DNA of 64,000 bases from RBG-16-66-20 sp052386675 (GTDB lineage Bacteria; Pseudomonadota; Gammaproteobacteria; Burkholderiales; SG8-39), in assembly GCA_052386675.1 (NCBI GenBank), contig JBQTJX010000021.1:65914-129913 (forward strand), given 5' to 3'. Made by a program: the position numbers and the translations under genes. The notes beneath the pieces were generated by a model, which worked only from the letters and a program-made list of their open reading frames with translations, ran no database searches and had not been told where the DNA came from. Positions 58,053 to 64,000 of this stretch are shown in pieces (within the stretch, counting starts at the first letter, position 1; each line of letters begins with the position of its first letter).

Positions 58053-58694
58053 ATGCCGGTTCCGGCGCAGCCGAAGATTTATCACATTGTGCATGTGAAC
58101 CGGCTGCCCTCGATCGTCGCGGATGAGTCCTTGTGGTCCGATTTCGAGGCAGCCCGGCGCGCTTCACCCGGTACCACAATCGGCATGACGAGCATTAAGC
58201 AACGGAGACTTACAGAGTTGACACTCAGTAGTCATCCGGGCCTGCATGTTGGCCAGTGCGTCCCTTTCTACTTCTGCCCGCGGTCGGTGATGCTTTACTT
58301 GATGTACCAGGGGAATCACCCAGAGCTTACTTACCGTGGTGGACAAGGCCCGATCGTGCATCTGGAGGCGAATCTCCGGGCTGTGGTTGCCTGGGCCAAT
58401 CAGAACCGTCGGCGTTGGGCCTTTACACTGTCGAACGCGGGCTCGCGCTTCTTCGAGGATCGTTCGGATCTGGCCAGATTGAATGAAGTTGATTGGAACG
58501 CCGTCGAGGCAAGGGACTGGCGCCAATGCAAGGAAGGCAAGCAGGCGGAGTTTCTGGTTGAAACGAGTTTTCCGTGGCACCTGGTGGAACGCATCGGCGT
58601 GTATTCCCGGGCGATCCATCAGCAGGCGGCGAATGCGCTACCCGCCAACGGACACCGGCCGCCGGTCGATGTTCTGCCGAACTGGTACTACTGA
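58053..58694 (+). CDS. darT: DarT DNA ADP-ribosyltransferase toxin (DUF4433)
   Basis: A 213-residue toxin that ADP-ribosylates thymidines in single-stranded DNA. The start KIYHIVHVNRLPSIVADESL, then GMTSIKQRRLTELTLSSHPG (loop with catalytic Arg), VPFYFCPRSVMLYLMYQGNH and GKQAEFLVETSFPW with the catalytic Glu (E166) are DarT hallmarks. It begins 2 bp after mod and is followed by its antitoxin darG after 14 bp. Confidence 0.9.
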   Translation: MPVPAQPKIYHIVHVNRLPSIVADESLWSDFEAARRASPGTTIGMTSIKQRRLTELTLSSHPGLHVGQCVPFYFCPRSVMLYLMYQGNHPELTYRGGQGPIVHLEANLRAVVAWANQNRRRWAFTLSNAGSRFFEDRSDLARLNEVDWNAVEARDWRQCKEGKQAEFLVETSFPWHLVERIGVYSRAIHQQAANALPANGHRPPVDVLPNWYY

Positions 58695-58708
58695 TTGAGG
58701 AGAGGCCG

Positions 58709-59770
58709 ATGATCGAATTCAAGAGCGGCGACATACTGAGGGACGAGGCCGAGGCGCTGGTCAACACGGTCAATTGCGTGGGGATCATGGGGCGCGGCAT
58801 CGCGTTGCAGTTCAAGAATGCCTTCCCGGAGAACTTCAAGGCCTACGCCGAAGCTTGCCGGCGCGACGAAGTGCAGCCGGGCCGGATGTTCGTGTTCGAC
58901 ACCGGGCAACTGACACCGCCGCGCTACATTATCAATTTCCCGACCAAGCGCCACTGGCGCGGCAAGAGCCGTATCGAGGACATCGAAGCGGGGCTTGCGG
59001 CGCTGGTCAATCTGATTCGGGAGAAGCGCATCCGCTCTATTGCTGTCCCGCCGCTGGGTAGCGGGCTGGGTGGGCTGGATTGGGACGACGTCAAGCCTCG
59101 CGTCGAGGCGGCGCTGGCGCCGCTGGAGGATGTGAGTGTCATCGTCTACGAGCCCAAGGGCGCGCCGACCTCCGACACGATGACGTACGTCCGCAAGGTG
59201 CCCAGCATGACCGCCGGCCGGGCAGCGCTGGTGGAACTTATGCACCGGTACCTCGGCGGACTGCTAGACCCCTTCGTGACTTTGCTCGAGGTCCACAAGC
59301 TGATGTACTTCATGCAGGAAGCCGGCGAACCGCTGAGGCTGAAGTACACGCAAGCGCCGTACGGGCCCTATGCCGAGAATCTGCGTCACGCCCTGCATGA
59401 CATCGAAGGGCATCTGATATCGGGCTACGCCGATGGCGGCGATGCGCCGGACAAGCAGTTGAAGCTGGTGCCGGGGGCGGAAGCGGAGGCGGGGCGGTTC
59501 TTCGAGGAGCACGGGGAAGCGCGCGCGCGCCTGGACAAGGTGACGGACCTGGTTGAAGGCTTCGAATCGTCGTTCGGGCTGGAGCTGCTGTCCACGGTGC
59601 ATTGGGTGATGAAGCACGAGGCTGTGCGCAGCGTCGATGAGGTGGTCGCGCGCACCTATGCGTGGAACGACCGAAAGCGGCAGTTCACGCCGCGCCAGAT
59701 CGGTATCGCGGTGGATGTGCTGGTCCAGAAGCAATGGGCGAAGCCGCTGCCTGCGGCACGCGTCGGATGA
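58709..59770 (+). CDS. darG: DarG macro-domain antitoxin
   Basis: A 353-residue antitoxin. The N-terminal macro domain (about 1-155) has NTVNCVGIMGRGIALQFKNA and PPLGSGLGGLDWDDVKP, the DarG pattern that removes ADP-ribose from DNA. The C-terminal domain (about 165-353, FVTLLEVHKLMYFMQEAGEP and YTQAPYGPYAENLRHALHDI) binds DarT in known cases. Good GGAGAGG Shine-Dalgarno. Its stop overlaps the res ATG (ATGA). Confidence 0.92.
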   Translation: MIEFKSGDILRDEAEALVNTVNCVGIMGRGIALQFKNAFPENFKAYAEACRRDEVQPGRMFVFDTGQLTPPRYIINFPTKRHWRGKSRIEDIEAGLAALVNLIREKRIRSIAVPPLGSGLGGLDWDDVKPRVEAALAPLEDVSVIVYEPKGAPTSDTMTYVRKVPSMTAGRAALVELMHRYLGGLLDPFVTLLEVHKLMYFMQEAGEPLRLKYTQAPYGPYAENLRHALHDIEGHLISGYADGGDAPDKQLKLVPGAEAEAGRFFEEHGEARARLDKVTDLVEGFESSFGLELLSTVHWVMKHEAVRSVDEVVARTYAWNDRKRQFTPRQIGIAVDVLVQKQWAKPLPAARVG

Positions 59771-62736
59771 AGCTTCACTTCGAACCCAATCTCGACTACC
59801 AGCTTCAGGCAATCGAGGCGGTCTGCGATCTGTTCAGAGGGCAGGAGATATGCCGCACCGAATTTACGGTCACGCGCGACGTGGCGGACCCGCAGACGCG
59901 CCTTGCGTTTGCGGAGAACGACCTGGGTGTCGGCAATCGGCTGACGCTGCTGGACGATCAGGTGCTCAAGAACCTCGCCGACATCCAGCTCCGCCACGGC
60001 CTGCCGCCCTCCGGGACGCTTGCCTCCGGCGACTTCACTGTGGAGATGGAGACTGGCACCGGCAAGACCTACGTCTACCTGCGTACGATCTTCGAGCTGA
60101 ACAAGCGCTACGGCTTCAGCAAGTTCGTCATCGTGGTGCCCTCGGTGGCGATCAAGGAAGGCGTCTACAAATCTCTGCAGATCACCGAGGAGCATTTCAA
60201 AGGCCTTTACGCAGGCGTTCCGTTCGACTACTTCCTCTACGACTCATCCAAGCCCGGCAATGTGCGCAGCTTCGCCACCAGCTCGAACATCCAGGTCATG
60301 ATCGTGACGGTCGGGGCGATCAACAAGAAGGATGTCAACAACCTCTACAAGGACAGCGAAAAGGCCGGCGGCGAGAAGCCGATCGACCTGATCAAGGCCA
60401 CGCGGCCCATCGTCATCGTGGACGAGCCGCAAAGCGTGGACGGCGGGCTCGAAGGGCGCGGCAAGGAAGCGCTCGACGCCATGAACCCGCTCTGCACCCT
60501 GCGCTACTCCGCCACCCATGTAAACAAGCACCACATGGTGTACCAGTTGAATGCGGTGGATGCCTACGAGAAGCGCTTGGTAAAGCAGATCGAGGTGGCC
60601 TCGGCCACTGTGGAGGACGGGCACAACAGGCCCTTTGTACGGCTGTTATCTGTCGCGAATCGGCGCAACGTCATCTCGGCGCGTGTGGAGCTGGACATGC
60701 AGGCCGCTGGCGGCGTCCGGCGCCAGGAAGTCACGGTGCAGGACGGCGACAACCTGGAACAGACTACTGGTCGCGCGATCTACGCGGACTGCCGTGTAGG
60801 CGAGATTCGCGCGGAGCGCGGCAACCAATACCTGGAACTGCGGGTGCCGGGAGGCGAGCAGTACCTCAAGCCCGGCCAGGCCTGGAGCGACGTTGACGCA
60901 TTGTCGGTCCAGCGCGAGATGATCCGCCGCACGATCCGTGAGCACCTGGAGAAGGAAAAGCGCCTGCGGCCGCAGGGAATCAAGGTGCTCTCCCTCTTCT
61001 TCATCGATGAAGTGGCGAAGTACCGCCAGTACGACGCGGAGGGCAATGTCGCGAAGGGCGACTACGCACGCATCTTCGAGGAGGAGTATCGGCGCGCCGC
61101 CAACCAGCCCGCTTACCGCTCACTGTTCGAGGAGGTGGACCTCACGCGCGCGGCGGAAGAGGTGCACGACGGCTACTTCTCGATCGACAAGAAAGGCGGC
61201 TGGACCGACACGGCGGAGAATAATCAGGGCAATCGAGACAACGCCGAGCGCGCCTATAACCTGATCATGAAAGAGAAGGAGAAGTTGCTCGGATTCGAAA
61301 CGCCCCTCAAGTTCATCTTCTCGCACTCCGCGCTCAAGGAGGGCTGGGACAACCCCAACGTGTTCCAGATCTGTACGTTGCGCGACATCCAGACCGAGCG
61401 CGAGCGCCGGCAGACCATCGGCCGCGGCCTGCGCTTGTGCGTCAACCAGCAGGGCGAGCGTATCCGTGGCTTCGAGGTCAACACCCTTACCGTGGTGGCG
61501 ATGGAGAGCTTCGAACAGTTCGCGGAGAACCTGCAGAAGGAAATCGAGCAGGACACCGGCATCCGCTTCGGCATCGTCGAGGCTCACCAGTTCGCGGGGA
61601 TCGTTGTGGCCGCGCCTGACGGAACCACCAAGCCTCTTGGCGTGGAGCAGTCAAAGGCTCTGTGGGAGCACCTCAGGACGTCGGGCCACATCGACGCGCG
61701 CGGCAAGGTGCAGGATTCGCTCAAGCAGGCACTCAAGGACGGCACGCTTACGGTACCGGAGGCCTTTACACCTCAGCTCGACCAGATCGCCGCCGTGCTC
61801 AAGAAGCTCGCCGGCCGGCTGGAAATCAAGAACGCCGACGAGCGCCGACAGGTGCGCACGCGCCAGGCGGTGCTGCACAGCGCCGAGTTCAAGGCGCTCT
61901 GGGATCGCATCAAGCACAAGACCACGTATCGAGTGAACTTCGATAATGAGCAGTTGATCGAGAAATGCATCGAGGCCTTGCGCGACGCACCCGCCATCCC
62001 GAAAACCCGGCTGCAATGGCGAAAAGCTGACATCGCTATTGGCAAGGCCGGCGTCGAGGCTACTGAGCGCGGGGGCGCGGCGACGGTAGTGCTCGATGAG
62101 GCTGACATCGAGTTGCCGGACCTGCTTACGGACTTGCAGGACCGTACCCAGCTTACCCGGCGCAGCATTCAGCGCATCCTCAGTGGAAGCCGGCGATTGG
62201 AGGATTTCAAGCGCAACCCGCAGGCGTTCATCGAACTGGCCGCCGAGGCGATCAACCGGCGCAAGCGCCTGGCTGTTGTGGACGGGATCAAGTACCAGCG
62301 ACTGGGTGACGAGCACTACTACGCGCAGGAGCTTTTCGAACGGGAAGAGCTGACCGGCTATCTCAGGAACCTGCTGAACGCCGCGAAGGCGGTCTACGAG
62401 CAGATCGTTTACGACTCCGACACCGAGAAGACGTTCGCGGACCAGTTGGAGAAGAACGACGCCATCAAGCTTTACGCGAAGCTACCTGGCTGGTTTACCG
62501 TGCCGACGCCGCTGGGTTCCTACAATCCCGACTGGGCGCTATTGGTGGAGAAGGGCGGCGCGGAGAGGTTGTACTTCGTGGTCGAGACCAAAAGCGGATT
62601 GTTCGACGACGACCTTAGGCTGAAAGAGCAGGCGAAGAACAAGTGCGGCGAGGCGCACTTCAGCGCGCTTGCGGTAGAGCAAGTGCCTGCGAAGTATGTT
62701 GTCGCTAAAACATTGGACGACGTTTTGGCGCGTTGA
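59767..62736 (+). CDS. Type III-like restriction enzyme subunit (Res)
   Basis: A 989-residue helicase-nuclease. Walker A VEMETGTGKTYVYL (94-101), the Walker B/motif II form IVIVDEPQSVDGG (DEPQ, about 220), motif III LRYSATHV, motif VI RQTIGRGLRLCV. The C-terminal PD-(D/E)XK has YNPDWALLV (about 922) and FVVETKSG (about 939). This matches Res subunits of type III restriction systems, which cut unmodified DNA with Mod. The ATG overlaps the darG stop. Confidence 0.9.
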   Translation: MKLHFEPNLDYQLQAIEAVCDLFRGQEICRTEFTVTRDVADPQTRLAFAENDLGVGNRLTLLDDQVLKNLADIQLRHGLPPSGTLASGDFTVEMETGTGKTYVYLRTIFELNKRYGFSKFVIVVPSVAIKEGVYKSLQITEEHFKGLYAGVPFDYFLYDSSKPGNVRSFATSSNIQVMIVTVGAINKKDVNNLYKDSEKAGGEKPIDLIKATRPIVIVDEPQSVDGGLEGRGKEALDAMNPLCTLRYSATHVNKHHMVYQLNAVDAYEKRLVKQIEVASATVEDGHNRPFVRLLSVANRRNVISARVELDMQAAGGVRRQEVTVQDGDNLEQTTGRAIYADCRVGEIRAERGNQYLELRVPGGEQYLKPGQAWSDVDALSVQREMIRRTIREHLEKEKRLRPQGIKVLSLFFIDEVAKYRQYDAEGNVAKGDYARIFEEEYRRAANQPAYRSLFEEVDLTRAAEEVHDGYFSIDKKGGWTDTAENNQGNRDNAERAYNLIMKEKEKLLGFETPLKFIFSHSALKEGWDNPNVFQICTLRDIQTERERRQTIGRGLRLCVNQQGERIRGFEVNTLTVVAMESFEQFAENLQKEIEQDTGIRFGIVEAHQFAGIVVAAPDGTTKPLGVEQSKALWEHLRTSGHIDARGKVQDSLKQALKDGTLTVPEAFTPQLDQIAAVLKKLAGRLEIKNADERRQVRTRQAVLHSAEFKALWDRIKHKTTYRVNFDNEQLIEKCIEALRDAPAIPKTRLQWRKADIAIGKAGVEATERGGAATVVLDEADIELPDLLTDLQDRTQLTRRSIQRILSGSRRLEDFKRNPQAFIELAAEAINRRKRLAVVDGIKYQRLGDEHYYAQELFEREELTGYLRNLLNAAKAVYEQIVYDSDTEKTFADQLEKNDAIKLYAKLPGWFTVPTPLGSYNPDWALLVEKGGAERLYFVVETKSGLFDDDLRLKEQAKNKCGEAHFSALAVEQVPAKYVVAKTLDDVLAR

Positions 62737-62758
62737 GGTTGTCTTCTGGAGGTGACGG

Positions 62759-63754
62759 ATGCCGGATAAGAACATGTGGATGGTTCGCGCGGGCGAAGGC
62801 GCGTATGCCATTGAGGACTTTCGATCAAAGTCCGTGGTTGCGATTGGCTGGGGCGATACCGACTGGACGATGTTTCCGGGCCGGGATGCAATTAAGGCGG
62901 AGATCGCGAAAGACAATCCCGAAAATTCAGAAGGCCAGAATATGGCGGCCGCAAACCAAATTGAAAGGTTCCTGCATGAAATCGAAGTAGGCGACCGGGT
63001 AATTTCCTACGATCCGGACAATCGACGCTACCTGGTAGGAACTATCGCTGGCGAGCCGAGGCACTCGCTCGGATCAATTGAGGGCTTGCCCACGTGTCGC
63101 GATGTGAAATGGGGTGCCGTCGAGGTAAATCGCGATGAGCTTTCCGTCGAAACGCGAAACTCACTTGGTGCAATTTCTACTCTTTTTCGGATTCCTGAAT
63201 CGGCAAGCGCAGAAATTGAGGCGAAAGTTTCCGGTGACGCCGTTCCAGCGGTCGTTCAAGAGACAGCCGTTAAAGATGAAGTAGACCTTCTGAAAGATGT
63301 GCAGGCGCGCTCCCAGGAATTTATTAAGGACCGAATCTCAAAGCTAACGTGGGACCAAATGCAGGATCTGGTGGCGGGACTATTGCGGGCAATGGGTTAC
63401 AAGACCCGGATATCACCTGTCGGTCCGGACCGCGGGAAAGATATCGTGGCATCTCCCGACGGTTTCGGTTTCGAGCCCCCGCGAATCGTTGTGGAAGTAA
63501 AGCATCGAAAAGGCCAAATGGGGTCGCAGGAGGTCCGGAGCTTTCTCGGTGGGCGGCACAAAGATGACAAGGGGTTGTACGTAAGCACGGGAGGATTCAG
63601 CAAAGAAGCGCATTACGAAGCGGAACGCTCGAGCATTCCCGTTACGCTGATGGACATGGACAGTCTTGCGACTGCTGTCGCGGAGTACTATGACCGTATG
63701 GATGCAGAATCAAAGGCGCTATTGCCTCTTATACGGATCTACTGGCCCAGATAG
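62759..63754 (+). CDS. EVE-like/Mrr-type restriction endonuclease
   Basis: A 331-residue protein. Residues 1-115 (MWMVRAGEGAYAIEDFRSKS, VGDRVISYDPDNRRYLVGTI) resemble a PUA/EVE-type modified-base-binding domain. Residues about 195-330 form an Mrr nuclease: LTWDQMQDLVAGLLRAMGYK, with D228 (RGKDIV), E246 and K248 (VVEVKHRKG), that is D...E-x-K. It probably cuts DNA carrying a modified base. It lies 22 bp after res, in the same orientation. Confidence 0.82.
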   Translation: MPDKNMWMVRAGEGAYAIEDFRSKSVVAIGWGDTDWTMFPGRDAIKAEIAKDNPENSEGQNMAAANQIERFLHEIEVGDRVISYDPDNRRYLVGTIAGEPRHSLGSIEGLPTCRDVKWGAVEVNRDELSVETRNSLGAISTLFRIPESASAEIEAKVSGDAVPAVVQETAVKDEVDLLKDVQARSQEFIKDRISKLTWDQMQDLVAGLLRAMGYKTRISPVGPDRGKDIVASPDGFGFEPPRIVVEVKHRKGQMGSQEVRSFLGGRHKDDKGLYVSTGGFSKEAHYEAERSSIPVTLMDMDSLATAVAEYYDRMDAESKALLPLIRIYWPR

Positions 63755-63755
63755 C

Positions 63756-64000
63756 ATGGCACTGACCCGCGAATTCAAGGAAACCATAGTGACGCGCGCC
63801 CGGCGCGACGCGAAGTTCCGCGACGCCATGTTCGCGGAGGCGATCAACGCCTATCTCGCCGGCGACACGCAATCCGGCAAGGCGATGCTGCGCGACCTGG
63901 TGAACGCGACCATCGGATTCGAAGGCCTGTCAGCGGAGATCCGGAAGCCCTCGAAGAGCCTGCACCGCATGCTGGCGGCGCGCGGCAATCCGAGCACCGA
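63756..64000 (+). CDS. COG3636-like addiction antidote/DNA-binding protein (partial)
   Basis: The first 81 codons of a protein (MALTREFKETIVTRARRDAK, then FRDAMFAEAINAYLAGDTQS, GKAMLRDLVNATIGFEGLSA, EIRKPSKSLHRMLAARGNPS), cut by the window end. The pattern fits the COG3636 XRE-like antidote proteins that usually pair with a RelE-type toxin. The start is 1 bp after the nuclease stop, so it may belong to the operon as an antidote or controller. A toxin partner may be outside the window. Confidence 0.75.
   Translation, partial: MALTREFKETIVTRARRDAKFRDAMFAEAINAYLAGDTQSGKAMLRDLVNATIGFEGLSAEIRKPSKSLHRMLAARGNPST

Noticed and set aside
1..64000. tRNA, rRNA, CRISPR, prophage or integrase genes
   Set aside because: None was recognised on either strand by reading; a dedicated tRNA search was not possible.

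Overview
The window is GC-rich DNA with closely packed genes. It looks like a betaproteobacterium (Burkholderiales or a relative). This is inferred from the kynA-kynU pair, a PsrA/FadE/FadI/FadJ-type fatty acid operon, the ParE/ParC pair, DUF2889, and palindromes like those associated with REP transposases. I cannot name a genus. No rRNA, tRNA, CRISPR array, integrase or complete insertion sequence was seen.

Region 1 (1-32,600) is mainly core metabolism. It holds tryptophan catabolism (kynU, kynA), a glutathione S-transferase, MarC, and a leftward six-gene fatty-acid degradation operon (tetR/psrA-like, fadE, fadI, fadJ, thioesterase, hydrolase) that starts at a perfect PsrA-like operator. These are followed by an Atm1-type ABC exporter, a PBP7-type endopeptidase, EgtD, a divergent IclR/LldD pair, a CDF metal exporter, MnmC, an MscS channel, NhaA and MmsA. 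Then come a Tat-signal methyltransferase, a lipoprotein metallo-hydrolase, a TAXI-type binding protein, an enoyl-CoA hydratase, an enolase-superfamily enzyme, and parE/parC.

Region 2 (32,600-48,900) is a patchwork of small accessory modules between housekeeping genes. It includes PIN/RHH, two paralogous wHTH-nucleotidyltransferase/HEPN pairs, an orphan PIN protein, two HigBA pairs and an AbrB/PIN VapBC pair. Among them sit a diguanylate cyclase, ArfB, DUF2889, a cysteine-free glutaredoxin-like protein, a molybdenum hydroxylase large subunit, a DEDDy exonuclease, CnoX, a WYL regulator and an HNH protein. Palindromic repeats with the core CAGGGACAGACCACG are scattered through the gaps. The two wHTH-nucleotidyltransferase genes share the same 10-bp palindrome just before their start codons.

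Region 3 (about 48,970-64,000) is a defence island with visibly lower and more variable GC. A PD-(D/E)XK protein is followed by a tightly packed, probably co-transcribed series: PLD-like/SNF2-type helicase, DUF4391, DUF262-HNH (GmrSD-like), type III-like Mod, DarT, DarG, type III-like Res, EVE-like/Mrr nuclease, and the start of a COG3636-like antidote or regulator gene cut by the window end. The DarTG toxin-antitoxin pair is nested between mod and res. This combined operon is the best candidate for an unusual system.

A separate signal is a family of three 20-bp palindromes, ATGT-N3-CGATCG-N3-ACAT. One lies between egtD and iclR, one is in frame inside a PIN gene, and one is in the gap beside the defence island.
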